From contig CM072515.1 in assembly GCA_036898135.1 (NCBI GenBank), forward strand, positions 71,133,253 to 71,197,252: 64,000 bases of DNA, read 5' to 3'. The position numbers and the translations under genes are program-made. Under the pieces are notes generated by a model. The model was not told the origin of the DNA. It was given only the letters and a program-made list of their open reading frames with translations, and ran no database searches. The DNA comes from Oncomelania hupensis (Eukaryota; Mollusca; Gastropoda; Littorinimorpha; Pomatiopsidae). Numbering within the stretch: the first letter of the stretch is position 1; the number at the start of each line of letters is the position of its first letter. Shown one piece after another: positions 47,661-59,379 of the stretch.

Positions 47661-47881
47661 TGATACAAGTTCACAGAATACAACTCCAGAACTGTTAGAA
47701 AAGCACCAGTTATAAATGGTAATGAAATATTAAAAAAACATCCCTGTTACAAAAACATCGGCTCTCGTCATTGTATTTGTTGATGCTGTGCCAGAATACA
47801 GGCAAAAAAGGCAGATTTACACACTTTGTGAAAGTTAAAACAATGTGTCCCGGTCAATCACAATACATAGGAGATCGCGTG

Positions 47882-47893
47882 GCCGCCATCTTG
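47882..47893 (-). promoter_or_regulatory. YY1-type motif upstream of the element gene
   Basis: The minus strand reads CAAGATGGCGGC, the consensus of YY1-type initiator sites. It lies about 220 bases upstream of the first recognisable codon. The opposite end of the element has AAATGGCGGC at 42913-42922. Confidence 0.4.
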
Positions 47894-48070
47894 TTTTAGT
47901 GACGTTTACAGAAAACCCAGAGACCGAAATTGAGTGGCATACGACGGATTCATACAATACACACATTGATCTTTCCAAAAATACCGTATGCCAACTTTTC
48001 CCCATAAATGCCTACAGGGTTATGGGACTTTGAATTTGTGTCCCTGAGTATTACAAGAAAACTATTAAAT

Positions 48071-48338
48071 AATATAATGTTTTCGGACCCGAATAGCTAT
48101 AATACCGGTCAGTGTCGAAAACCCCCTTCCCGGAAAAAAATAAAACGTTCGAATTGTCAGAGTTTTACTAGAAAGACAAACAGTTTCTGAAATTCAGATA
48201 AACTTCACAGAAGCAAATTTTCCATCATGCGAATTTGGTTTGCGAAATTGGAAAGCTATAGCAACCGTCAGGAAACGAACAGTACGAAGCAAACACAACC
48301 AGAATCAGGAAGAACATTTTCGTTGTTAAAATTTAATC
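48071..48338. other. No gene seen
   Basis: Short non-coding interval between the XPG-type element and a SINE fragment. Confidence 0.5.
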
Positions 48339-48440
48339 TTGTATAGCGCTTTTCCAGCTGATGAGCTGCTCAAGGCGTTGGCTGAAACAGGGTCTAACTG
48401 AAGCCCGTTCGAGGCGCCCCATTTCCGCCCTTTGAGCGCA
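48339..48440 (+). mobile_element. SINE fragment (TATAGCGC family)
   Basis: TATAGCGCTTTTCCAGCTG and GCTCAAGGCGTTGGCTG match the family at 41940 and 56722. Confidence 0.75.
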
Positions 48441-48584
48441 TGGAAATGACTCTCTTTGCAGAAAATATTCAGAAGCCACGGCAAGTATTCGCCCCCGTGT
48501 CTCACAAAATAAATGAATCCATTGTTCTTAAATATAGAGATGCAACAGCGACAGAAGGTGTTGGATAAAAATGTAATATTCGGT

Positions 48585-48808
48585 GCAAGGGGGCAGCAGA
48601 AGAGGGAGACAGAAAAAGAGGTGGGAGGACAACGTTCGAGAATAGGCTGGCTTGACAATGAGCGAAGTCATGAGGGTTGCTGAGAAGCGAGAAAGATGGA
48701 GTACGCTGAATAAATGGTCATTTGTGGTGCCCCAAAGATCTTTGAGTTACGGGATAGGATAGGATAGGATAGGATATGATAGGATAGGATAGGATAGGAT
48801 AGGATAGT
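48585..48808 (+). mobile_element. LINE family 1 3' end (copy H)
   Basis: Starts in GGCAGCAGAAGAGGGAGAC (RGRPKKRW region), includes the conserved GAGAAAGATGGAGTACGCTG and ends in about ten GGATA pentamers (48752-48808). Strongly 5'-truncated. Confidence 0.88.
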
Positions 48809-48855
48809 TTGCTGAATGAAGCCAGAAGGGAATCCAAGTTGCTTATAGTCACCAT

Positions 48856-48857
<2 letters not shown>

Positions 48858-48898
<41 letters not shown>
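48858..48898. repeat. (GT)n microsatellite
   Basis: Uninterrupted GT run. Confidence 0.95.
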
Positions 48899-48899
<1 letters not shown>

Positions 48900-48924
48900 A
48901 AGGCTAGCACTGTTCCTATAATCA

Positions 48925-49060
48925 CATAGCGCGCTTACAAGTTCACAGCTGCTCAAGGCGCTGTACCTCACATTTGAAATTTTGCGGACATTAGGATTGA
49001 ACCTTCATCGCCCAAGACGGACGTAATACATGAGGTTTGCGACCATGCTATTAGCCACCA
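48925..49060 (-). mobile_element. tRNA-like SINE, same family as 61358-61525
   Basis: The plus strand reads AGCGCGCTTACAAGTTCAC, GCTGCTCAAGGCGCTG, then AGGATTGAACCTTCATCGCC, the complement of a B-box-like region. Confidence 0.7.
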
Positions 49061-49147
49061 CTCCAAACAATCAGCTTTATAATGTAGAATTTTCTTTACA
49101 ATCATTACTTTGCAATTACTTACGACACAGGCAGGCAGAAAGAATGA

Positions 49148-49360
49148 CGCACACACAGACACACGCGCGCGCTCTCACACATAACACACACAAACACATA
49201 CACACACACCCACATAAACACACACACGCACACACACATACATATATAACTTAAGCACATACTCACACATGCAGGAATATGAGCAGACAAAAAATACACA
49301 TACACGAACACACAAACGCGCGCGCGCGCACACACACACACATACACATGCACACGCACT
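49148..49360. repeat. Degenerate CA-rich tract
   Basis: CA dinucleotides with CG and CT interruptions. Frames across it are artefacts. Confidence 0.9.
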
Positions 49361-49722
49361 GAAATTCGATGCCCGGGCATGGATGAGCGTCTCTCTGATA
49401 TTCTGCTAAAACGATGATGAGAGCCGTAAAAAGCCCCTTAAGGAGGAACACGTATCAATTTCTGATTGGTTATTGCGAAATCACGTGCAAGGTGGTGTGC
49501 ACAGGTAATGATCACCAATTGCGGACCTTCCTTCGGCAACATTTTCAGGGTGATATGATTGGGCGATGCTATTCAGTTGTTGTATTACATTAATATTTGA
49601 TAGACAACGTGACAGACACACACATAGTTTCGTTTACGACTCATGAACACACCTATGCGCACGCAGATGCACAAACGCACGCAGACACACTCGCGTGCAC
49701 GCATACGCGCGCGGACTCACAC
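49361..49722. other. No gene seen
   Basis: Non-coding interval ending in a CA/CG-rich stretch. Confidence 0.5.
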
Positions 49723-49724
49723 GC

Positions 49725-49818
<94 letters not shown>
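49723..49818. repeat. (TGTC)n-(TC)n compound microsatellite
   Basis: Nine TGTC tetramers, then a TC run. Confidence 0.95.
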
Positions 49819-49821
<3 letters not shown>

Positions 49822-50225
49822 TCTGTTCCGTTTCGCAACGTAAAGATAATATATATAAGTTCAGTCTTACTTCTAGTGTGTCAAGCAACCGAATAATGGA
49901 TGTTTATACTTTTCAGACAAATGGAGAAGCAGAAGAAGTCACGTAAATAGCAATGCCTCTTGCGTATTACAAGTCTCTCGCTCTCTCCCTCCCTCCCTCC
50001 CCCTCCCTCCCTCCTCCTCCCTCCTCCTCTCTGTTTCTGTAAATGTAGTCACGTCAAGCGAGCCTTTCTATGTTTAGGATCTAGGGACATACATGCGGAC
50101 GAAATTCGTGCTCCCTTCCCAGCGAAAGCATGGCAAGCGCTAGGGAAACCCCGCCCAGGTCAGGGGGGGGGGGGGGGAAGGAAAACAGGACATACAATGC
50201 ATGCAGTGTGTAGAGTTTATTGCTG

Positions 50226-50290
50226 TATAGGACATGAGCGTCAGGATCTTTAAAGTCCGTGCGGCAGAATGTTTGCGTACGCAGACGTCG
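50226..50290 (+). mobile_element. SINE-like fragment (ACATGAGCGTCA family)
   Basis: ACATGAGCGTCAGGATCTTT, AAGTCCGTGCGGC and TTTGCGTACGCAGAC match 56926-57010 and, split, 45-590. Confidence 0.7.
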
Positions 50291-50545
50291 ACTGCACCTA
50301 AGTCATATACTTATCAGAAAGGTTCATTATTTGTACTACTGAATCTGTCAATGTATTGGATTGTTCTGCATAGTGTGTGTATTGGTGGTGCTTGATATTG
50401 TGTCTTTTTCTACCGAGTTGTCGATGACGTTGCACAGTGCGCAGTCATGCAGTTCGCTGTATTGCGATCGAAGTGGCGTGGATTCTAGGTGAACTTTGAC
50501 TACAGCCCTGAGCAAATCTTTAAAGCTGGAGAATGCGCTATATAA

Positions 50546-52149
50546 GAATACTTTTCATTTTATTTTATTTTCTTCTTATTATTATTATTATAGTATCTAG
50601 CCTTACTATGGTGGCAGTCATGAGAAACTCTTTGAGCGCTATCAAAACAACGTGGTTTTTTTGTTATTTTTTGGGGGGGGGGGAGGGGGATTTATGTGGT
50701 AATAATATTGGCTATTAGGCCAGAAGGTTACAACAGGCATCCCGTTTCATAGCATCGGAATCGGCTCATCCATATCTAAACGTAACAAGCCAGTGATGCT
50801 AAAGCCTGTCCCGCACGTATCACCATTCGTTAGTGCGAATTCAACGAAGATGTGCTACGAGTAAGCGAAGCAAGTGCACTAAACTCTCAGGTTAATTTCG
50901 TTAGCAACTGGAGCTGGAAAATAGACTGTTTTCTTATTTGCGAGGCGCTGGATGGAGCAAATTCGCCAGTTGATTGAAAGAAAGAAGTTGATAGGAAGAA
51001 AACCGGGTGAAATATTTGTTTGGGGTCTAAATCTTATTTTTCGTTGTCGCCTTTCGGAAATTATCTTCCAACGGATCTCGGGAGTAAGAGATGCATTGTT
51101 CTTTGCATAAGTAGCTTCAGTGTTCGATTCTGTTATCTGACCGAATCTGAATCCGAATCTGTATTAAATAGAATGCAATATATTTTAAATTACATTAGAT
51201 GATAGGACGGACCTTAATGACAGGAAAGGACAGAAGAAAGCTTTTTTTAAACGCCAAGAGAGGAGAGGTTGAAAGAAAATAGAAGAAAAAGAAAAAAAAA
51301 TAGAACAGCTACAAGTCTGGCGGAAGGAAAGATGAAAGGAACGAATGAAAGAAAAAAAAAGAAAAGAATAGCAGGTAGGAAAAAAAAAAGCAAAAACAAA
51401 CAACAATACAAACAAGAAAGAAACTTCGAAGGGCTAGTTGAAAGAAAGCAGAAAGGCAGGATTGAAATACAGACTGCACGAACTACGGACTGGTGAAGAA
51501 AAAAAAAGTTAAAAGGTCGACAACTCGGTCTCTCAAGGGAAACCTGCATACGCAGTTGTCTGTCCACAAAATGACATCACGGCTCAAGTGCTCTCGCGGG
51601 ACATGATCTCAACGAGACTTTAAAAGAAAAGGCTACCCCCCCCTCCCGCCTTCCTTCCTCCTCCCCACCTCCCCCCCAAAAAAAAAAAATTTAAACATAA
51701 ACAACAACAAACAAACAAATAAAAAATGAACAAAACTAAAATTAAATAAACGAAAACGAAGAGCTTAGAAAACAAACGAGGGGTAATAAAATATTAGCTT
51801 GGCATGGCAAAACATAAAAGGAAACACAATAGAACAATATGGCATGCCATTCAATTGTATTTCCAAACACATGCACATAGATAAATATGAGCAATGTTCA
51901 CATTTGTTGATTTTCGGAGATGTGGCGACTCGGCTTTATCCTAATAAAGCAAAAAATGCCCCCCCACCCCCTACACCATTCCACACACCCTCCACCACCA
52001 AATTGTTTTGACCCCAAAAAATGAATACCGACCGACCCACTGACTGGACAACCAGACGACGCGCCATCAAATAATTGGCCATGAGTTTAGGTACCTGTAG
52101 ACATAACTTCAACCGCTTTATAGTACAATACATGTTTAACAAAGAATTT
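50546..52149. other. No gene recognised; purine-rich tracts
   Basis: A G run at 50672-50690, an A/G-rich strand at 51200-51440 and C and A runs at 51636-51690. Frames there reflect composition. Confidence 0.55.
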
Positions 52150-52330
52150 AACACCTGCGATCTTGACCTGTGAGGTTGAGTACACCCCTGACAAGGGGAA
52201 GCTGGCTATTTAACCACAGGTCATGTTTCCATGAAGTTTGGTCAAAATCCGCTTAGTGGTTCGTGAGACCTGGCGTGCCACAGATCGACCAACGGACAGA
52301 CCGACTTTTGGTCCGCTCTGGTTCCCGACT
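52150..52330 (+). repeat. Dispersed repeat end (GACCGAC-rich)
   Basis: CATGAAGTTTGGTCAAAATC, TTCGTGAGACC and CAACGGACAGACCGAC resemble 59430-59600 (GGTCTGGTCAAAA, CAACGGACCGACCGACCG). Probably the end of one transposable-element family. Confidence 0.6.
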
Positions 52331-52673
52331 AGACTGCATCGAAGTATTTCTAGATTTTTTGGAAAATATAAACACGAACAACACAAAATAATGGTTTCTT
52401 CTTGTAAATTGCTTTGGGGGACCGATTCACATTAAAAAGACCGACCTTTTTCCGAAAGGACACAAAAGAATACTTTGTAAATTTAAGTGCCTGTCACACG
52501 AGAACTATGTTGGGAATCCGTGATGATTGTGGTTTTGAAGGCAAGTGGAAGCACTTGTCTGGCTGCATCTAATCCATTCCAATACCCACTTGTTTAACTC
52601 TTAATTAGATTTATGTATTTTTTGTTTGTTTGTTTGTTTGTTTGTTTGTTTGCTTGCGTTGGTTATTTAGTTG

Positions 52674-53018
52674 TTTTTTTTTAAATTTCCTGTTGTTAAA
52701 GTCTTTGAAACTAAGTTTAAAACCGTGCACACAAATCTACATAGAAGAGAACAGTGCAATATTCTTTTTTAAAACAGTGTGTGGCTGAGTGAAGATGAAT
52801 CTCTGTCTGTCGGGATGTAAGTCTGTCTGTCTGTCGATCTGTTTAGTGTTTTTTTTTAATTTCTTTTGTTAAGGTCTTTGAAATTAAGATTAAAACCGTG
52901 CATACAAATCTACATGGAAAAGAACAATGCAATTTGTTTTTAATACAGTGTGTGGCTGAATGATGTATTGAATCTCTGTCTGTCGGGATGTGAGTATGTC
53001 TGCCTGTCAATCTGTTGG
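52674..53018. repeat. Tandem duplication, about 170-bp unit
   Basis: Units at 52674 and 52847 share AAAGTCTTTGAAA-type, AAACCGTGCA(C/T)ACAAATC, CAGTGTGTGGCTGA and ATCTCTGTCTGTCGGGATGT blocks. No coding. Confidence 0.85.
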
Positions 53019-53095
53019 GTGTATCCACTGTTTGGAATTCTCTACCTTCCGACCTCAGACACTCTGCCATCCAAACCTCTTTCAAGCGCGCACCC

Positions 53096-54240
53096 TAACC
53101 TATCTTATCCTATCCTGTAATTCGGAGGTCTTAGGGGCACCACAGATGACCGTTTAACCAACGTACTCCATCTTTCCATACCTTCAGCAACCCTGATGGT
53201 TTCGCTCAATGTCAAACCAGTCCATTCTCGAATGTTGTCCTCCCACCTCTTTTTCGGTCTCCCTCTTCTTCTACCTCCTTGCACTGTGCCTTGCAGAATG
53301 GTCTTTTCAAGACCTGATGTTCTGATGACGTGGCCATACCATCGGAGTTTCCGTTTTTCAACACTGTGAGCAGGTCATTGTGTTGTCCAATGGCTTGTGT
53401 GATGGTCTGTCGGACTTAATCGTTGGTGATGTGCTGGGTATAGGAAATGCCCAGAAGTCTGCTGTAGCACCTCATCTCCATGCTACGTATTCTTCGTTGT
53501 AGATCTGCTATGAGGGTCCATGTTTCGCAAGCGTACAGGAAGATGGAGATGACAAGGGAGCGCAGCAGCCTTACCTTGGAATGTAGGCTGATGGCCCTGT
53601 CTTTCCAAATTGGCTTCAACCTCGCCAGGGCAGCAGTTGTTTGTGCGATCCTGGAGAGGACTTTCTGTCGGGACCCATTGTCTGAAACAATGGCTCCTAT
53701 ATATTTGACGCTATGCACTGTGTTGAGGGATTGGCCTTGGACTTTGGTGTCCTTGTTGAAGCCATTGGTGTTGCTGGTCATCATTTTGGTCTTCTCTGCA
53801 AATATTTCCATTCCATAGGCTCTGGAGGTGGTGTCAAGGTTACCGTTTTTGGGAAGAGTGGTGACAAGCGACTGGGTCCATGATGTAGGCCACTCCCCAC
53901 TCTGCCAGATCTTGTTACAGATAATGGTGAGTGCGTCAATGATCGCTTCTTCTCCTGCTTGAAGCAATTCTGCGGGTATGTAGTCCACTCCAGCTGACTT
54001 ACCTTTCTTCAGCGATTGCACTGCTGCCTCAATGTCTTCTCTGATAATTGGGAGGGTTTCTTCTTCTTCTTCTCTGTTATGGGGACATGCTAGAACTGAT
54101 GGGTCTTCATTTGGTGTATGGTTGTAAAGGTCAGAGCAGTACTCTGTCCACCTATCCAAGACTTCTTGTTCTTCTGTAAGGCATATGCCAGACTTTCTTT
54201 AGATCGTGTAGACCTTGGGCTATGTTTTCTTTCATGTCAC
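53096..54240 (-). mobile_element. LINE family 1 copy J with internal RT deletion
   Basis: The frame 54159-53416 begins upstream of the RT (TEYCSDLYNHT, LKKGKSAGVDYIPAELL, NKIWQSGEWPTSWTQ) and reaches LPKNGNL. It then joins directly, in frame, to DTTSRAYGMEIFAEKTKMMT, skipping the RT palm with all catalytic motifs. The 3' part (53096-53415) is in other frames. TATCC tail at 53096-53115. Confidence 0.88.
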
Positions 54241-55085
54241 CGGCCATATTTTCTGCACTGGTTAAGCGCGCGAGAATACAGATGTACAGCTTAGGCCTAC
54301 TGTTTAGCACACATGGAGTGAATAGGTAAATACTCTCCGCTTAGAGGGTGTTCATTCATATTGAACAGCAACTGTGTATATGCAGTGTCTAAAGTTAGAG
54401 AGTGTTTAAGAAGGAATTAGCTATGTACTGCATAATTTTCAACTCCCTGCAATGCACATTGAACTAACTCCAGGACATTACCTAGTATCAAATTTTGTAC
54501 GAGCACATAATGAAGGGAGGGTGGGGGGTAAGAGAGAGTTAGCGTGTGTGTGTGTGTGTGTGTGTATTAGCCGTGTATTTGAGTGTCTCAGTGATCTATT
54601 ATTAGTCTGTATATTAGCGTGTAGACTATACGTATTTCTCCTGGTGTGTATATACGAGTTTGTATTTACCACTGTCTAAGCGTCTGTTTGATGTAGATGA
54701 ATACGTCCGTCACGTGTGTGTGTGTGTGTGCGCGCGTGTGTGAGGTTGTACGTGTGTACAGGGCTAATTTGCATTATTGGCGGTTTATATTAGATGTCAA
54801 CGAGAGATATGCGTGCCGACGGCCAATAGAAATACGACATTGTCTGCCTGTTTAGCAAAATGCATTTGTCATCTTTCCCTGACCCCTGACCTCTCCATTA
54901 TCCACTTCTCTCGTCTATCTCACGCCCTCCACTCATACACACACACTCACACATATTCACGCGCGCACAAATACACACACATACATAAACACACGTACGC
55001 ACTCTTCTTCTCTGTCTCCTTTCTGTCTCTCTCTCTGTTTCTCTCTGTCTCTGTCTGTCTGTCTCTCTCTATGTCTCTCTCAGTC

Positions 55086-55120
<35 letters not shown>

Positions 55121-55131
55121 GTCTCTCTCTG

Positions 55132-55175
<44 letters not shown>

Positions 55176-55645
55176 TTTCCGTTGGTTTTGCCTTAGCTTT
55201 CCAACGTCTTTACTATTTAATTCTGTCTGTCGCTTTCAATCAATCCGATAAAAAAAACAACAACAACAAACAACTTATCTTCGTCTTCTCCAAGCCTTGA
55301 ATACCACAGGCACGCAAAACAATTCACCAACCCTTACCCAACGCTCATAGGTCTCATAAATAATAATGTCTTTATTTTATATAGCGCGATTTCAGGCAGC
55401 AGCCTGCTCAACGCGCTCGAAATCTCTACTACTAGTCTAGCATCTACCTCCTGCACTCTCCATCCTTATTGCTCCCGAATCCCCCTTCAAGCCCCTCTAC
55501 CCTACCCTTTACACCTCCCCCATTTCAACCACCCCAACCCATCCCTACTCCGCACCAACCACAGGCATCAAGCAAACACTAATCTTTAAAGTTATAATTG
55601 GATTTCTTGGAAGGGTCATATGTCAAAGGGATTTGAAACAAAAAG
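54241..55645. other. No gene recognised; GT, CA and TC tracts
   Basis: GT runs at 54545-54567 and 54713-54740, CA-rich at 54938-55000, TC/CTGT-rich at 55010-55172, and a SINE-end fragment at 55376-55415 (TTATATAGCGCGATTTCAGG). Confidence 0.6.
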
Positions 55646-56175
55646 TCATCCGACGCTGCTACTTTGGCAGACGACAAAGCCGCCACATTCTTGTTGTTTT
55701 TAATTTATATTTTATTGTATTTTGAGACACTTAATACCCCGTTATCCATTTTGCTAATCCGCCATTCTTAGAGGGGGTTTAATACAAGCATACATTCGAG
55801 AATGGACTGGTTTGACACTGAACGAAGCCATCAGGGTTGCTGACAACAGAGAAAGATGGAGTTCGCTGGTTAAACGATCACCTGTGGTGCCCCAACGACC
55901 TTTGAGTCATCCGACGACAAAGCCGCCACATTCTTGTGTTTTACATTTATATTTTTTGTTGTATTTTCAGACACTTAATACCCCGTTATCCACCCGGCTA
56001 ATCCACCATTATTAGAGGGGTGTTAATACAAGCATATGTTTCAGAATGGACTGGTTTGACACTGAACGAAGCCATAAGGGTTGCTGAGAACAGAGAAAGA
56101 TGGAGTACGCTGGTTAAACGATCATCTGTAGTGCGCCAACGACCTTTGAGTTATGGGATAGAATAAGATAGGATA
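55646..56175 (+). repeat. Tandem duplication of a composite unit ending in LINE family 1 3' end
   Basis: Each unit holds a non-LINE segment (CGACAAAGCCGCCACATTC to TTAATACAAGCATA) followed by the LINE piece AGAATGGACTGGTTTGACAC to CCAACGACCTTTGAGT. Unit 1 is 55646-55905 and unit 2 is 55906-56153. Only the second is followed by the GGATA tail (56154-56178). Confidence 0.88.
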
Positions 56176-56178
56176 GGA

Positions 56179-56565
56179 TACAACATTTACAATGGACTGG
56201 ATGCTTTAAAGTGGTCTGATTTCTTTGCATCGCCTCATTGTATTATCACATGAATGTCCGAAGGAAAATTATTTATTCTGCATTCCAATACTAATATACT
56301 CAAGTTTTCATTTTCTAACAGAGTAGAACAATCTACCTGTTTCATTTAAAATGCTCCAAGCATGAATACGTTTTTTAAACCAGTTAGACTTACTTCCAGT
56401 GTTTAAACATAGGTTTTATTAAGTTATTGCCAAAGTTCAGGAAGGGGCATTTAGAAAGGCTCCACGACCTGTTTTACCCCCATATTACTACTACTACTGC
56501 AACTACTACAACCACAACTACTACTACTACTCCTACCGTAGTTTATAGAATTTCTGGAAGTTTGT
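56179..56565. other. No gene seen
   Basis: AT-rich sequence with ACT/ACA trimers at 56486-56535. Confidence 0.5.
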
Positions 56566-56566
56566 G

Positions 56567-56631
<65 letters not shown>

Positions 56632-56649
56632 GATGATGATGATGATAAA

Positions 56650-56721
<72 letters not shown>
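56566..56721. repeat. (ATT)n microsatellite with GAT interruption
   Basis: ATT arrays on both sides of a short GATGATGATGAT segment (56631-56645). Confidence 0.95.
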
Positions 56722-57125
56722 CGAGGATTTTATAGCGCACATATCTCGCCGTACTTGACAAGACTCAAGGCGCTGGCCGATACATACTCTAACTTAAGCC
56801 GCCCGAGGCGCATCGTAATAACGCTCCAGACAATTGAGCACAATCCTGGGCAGCCAGGGATGGGGGAGAAGGACCTAGGTGCATGCTGGGTGTGTTCTTG
56901 TCACCGGCACTCACCCGTCTAGAACATGAGCGTCATGATCTTTAAAGTCCGTTATGATGGAATGTATGCAACACAGACTAGACCTCGGTTTATACTCTCA
57001 TTCGAAGGAGTAGGAAACGGGAGAAAAGTGTCTTTTCCAAGGACACAACACAATGCCCCAGCCTGGGCTCGAACCCGGGACCTTCAGATCCGCAAGCCAT
57101 TAGGCCACCGTGCCTCCGTATACGT
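56722..57125 (+). mobile_element. Long SINE (TATAGCGC to tRNA-like end)
   Basis: The most complete copy of this repeat. It runs TATAGCGCACATATCTCG, CTCAAGGCGCTGGCCGATAC, GCACAATCCTGGGCAGCC, ACATGAGCGTCATGATCTTT, AAGTCCG, then GGCTCGAACCCGGGACC and CCATTAGGCCACCGTGCC. The last two are the complement of tRNA B-box and A-box-like regions, so the Pol III head is on the minus strand. Confidence 0.8.
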
Positions 57126-57316
57126 TTACGTGTGGTGTCATGTAGGGTTGAAGGGATATACGACGGTGAGGGGGAAATTGATGGATTGAGAGGTGCGGTG
57201 AAGACGATTTCCTGGTGTAGACGCCTACATGATTTATACACACTTTCAAATAGCCATCACAATCATCCACTCATGCATTCAGAATAATGTCTGTGATATT
57301 GGAACGTCCTCTCTGT

Positions 57317-57400
<84 letters not shown>

Positions 57401-57447
57401 TGCTCTTTCTTTCTCTGTGTGTATGTGTGTGTGTGTGTGTGTGTGTG
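57317..57447. repeat. (CT)n and (GT)n microsatellites
   Basis: CT run at 57317-57393, then GT at 57417-57447. Confidence 0.95.
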
Positions 57448-58020
57448 AGAGTGAGAGCTTTCTGCATTAGTTTTACTTGTGTATGCCTGTTCGTGGCCAC
57501 GTGTGTGCATACACCGAAATTAACAAATGCACTATAAACAGTTTCAAAAAGTCAATGTTTTTTCTAGATATATGAAACTAAAATGAAACGCCAACTAACT
57601 GTACTTCTAAAGTCTTGTTGTGGCTTGTTTGTTTTTTTTAAATAAAAAATTTATCCCTGTTTTTTGTTACTCTATTTTTATAAAAGTAATAACGCTACTT
57701 TATGATCTACATGGGATTTGAGAAGGAACGTTAATGCCCAAGGTAATCAACCTGCACACAATGCACGTTTCCGGCATAAAGACATGGGTGCCGTGAGATG
57801 TAGGCTCTGCAAATAAATCCGGCGAATACAATGCAATGTTCTTGTAAACCTCATACCGTTTTTCGACATTAATTAGAAAAAAGGTATAAGAACATTGTCT
57901 AAGCTTTACCTTTACAAAGGACAAATGTTCACAGGTTATGTTATTATTCAAATGTTTTACTAATTTTAATACATGCTTTAAAAAAAATATATATATATAT
58001 ATTAAGGAATAAAATATAAT
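57448..58020. other. No gene seen
   Basis: AT-rich, short frames only. Confidence 0.5.
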
Positions 58021-58021
58021 A

Positions 58022-58109
<88 letters not shown>

Positions 58110-58147
58110 TAATTAATTTATTTATTTATTTGCCTAAGGTTCTAGAC

Positions 58148-58230
<83 letters not shown>

Positions 58231-58237
58231 ATTATTA
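58021..58237. repeat. Two (ATT)n arrays
   Basis: 58021-58106 and 58148-58229, separated by a short segment (TAATTAATTAAT, GCCTAAGGTTCTAGAC). Confidence 0.95.
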
Positions 58238-58487
58238 TTATTTGTCCGCTTAAAATTCTTGACTTAGCCTTTCAGGAAATTGTGGGCCGCCTCCCCTGGG
58301 TTATCTACCCCATTTTTCAAAAAATTGTGAAGATGCGATTTCTCCATATTTACGGTTGTCCTAAGGTGTTTTCGAGTGGAAAATATGTTTTAAAGAATGG
58401 GGAAGATCTTTGCTTACGCATTTTTTTCAACTATACCATTTGTTACCAAGTTTATATGAAAAAAATCCCCAGTTGTGCGGTTATATA

Positions 58488-58553
58488 AGTACACACACAC
58501 GCACACACACGCACACACGCACACACACACACACACACACATTTCTACATGCC

Positions 58554-58590
<37 letters not shown>
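58488..58590. repeat. (CA)n microsatellite
   Basis: CA repeats with CG interruptions. Confidence 0.93.
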
Positions 58591-58708
58591 ATATGTGTGA
58601 AGAAACGACGTTGCGATGTCTGTTGTGAAAAAACAAACAAACATTATTTTGACACACTTGTCATTTTCTTGACATTATTTTGACATTTTCAATTTTTGAA
58701 GCTATCCC

Positions 58709-58733
58709 TAACCCTAACCCTAACCCTAACCCT
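58709..58733. repeat. Interstitial telomere-type repeat (CCCTAA)4
   Basis: Four uninterrupted CCCTAA units followed by the degenerate CCTTAACCTAAT. Confidence 0.9.
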
Positions 58734-59379
58734 TAACCTAATCCGAAGCCCAAAACAGCTGCAACTCTACCGGAACACTATTTTAACGTCAAAATAGTGC
58801 AGCCTTTCCAAAAAGTCAAAAGAAACCATGTGGAGTTTCATGTGTGTGTCACTGTAACGTCGTTTCTCCATGCCCACACGAAGGAGCTTTAAATACATGT
58901 TAATACATCGCAAATAAAGAAAAAAAAAAGCAGCTACAGAAGACACAAAAGAAAACGTCCATCTGTCTTTACCTTTTTTACTCCCCGTATACTTTTTCTT
59001 GTCTGTCATTCTCTCTTTTAATTTCCTGGTTTATTTCCTGATCGATCCCCTCCTCTAACCCTCCACCCCCCCAACCCCAACCCCAACCCCAAGTATTTTT
59101 CCCTTTTCTTTCTTATATTTCATCACTTTTATTCCTTATTTTTTATTCCTTTATATTAATGTTATACAATGTCCTCTCTCCTCTCTTCTTTTCTTGAACT
59201 CTTTCCTTTTTATTTCTTATACCTTGTCTTCACACGTCTATCTCTGATTTTCGGAACGTCTCTTTTGAACTTAGTATCCACTTGACGGGAAATCAATCGT
59301 TGTTAGAAATACCGATGTGTCTCGCTGTGAGTGTCCGTTTTCTTGTTAAACACAAGTAGTCAAAATTATTGGCTATGAA

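Larger units (their letters stand above)
42725..48070 (-). mobile_element. Decayed XPG-nuclease-encoding element with inverted ends
   Basis: 42725-42922 and 47882-48070 are diverged inverted repeats: both read, from outside in, ACTCAGG-ACA, TAGGCATTT(G/A)TGGGGAAAA, GTGTATTGT, GAATCCG, GTATGCC and ATGGCGGC. The interior holds a minus-strand pseudogene of an XPG/FEN1-like protein with a Cys-rich tail. From memory, the AcademX lineage of Academ DNA transposons encodes XPG-type nucleases, so this could be one. Exact termini and target duplication were not found. Confidence 0.6.
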
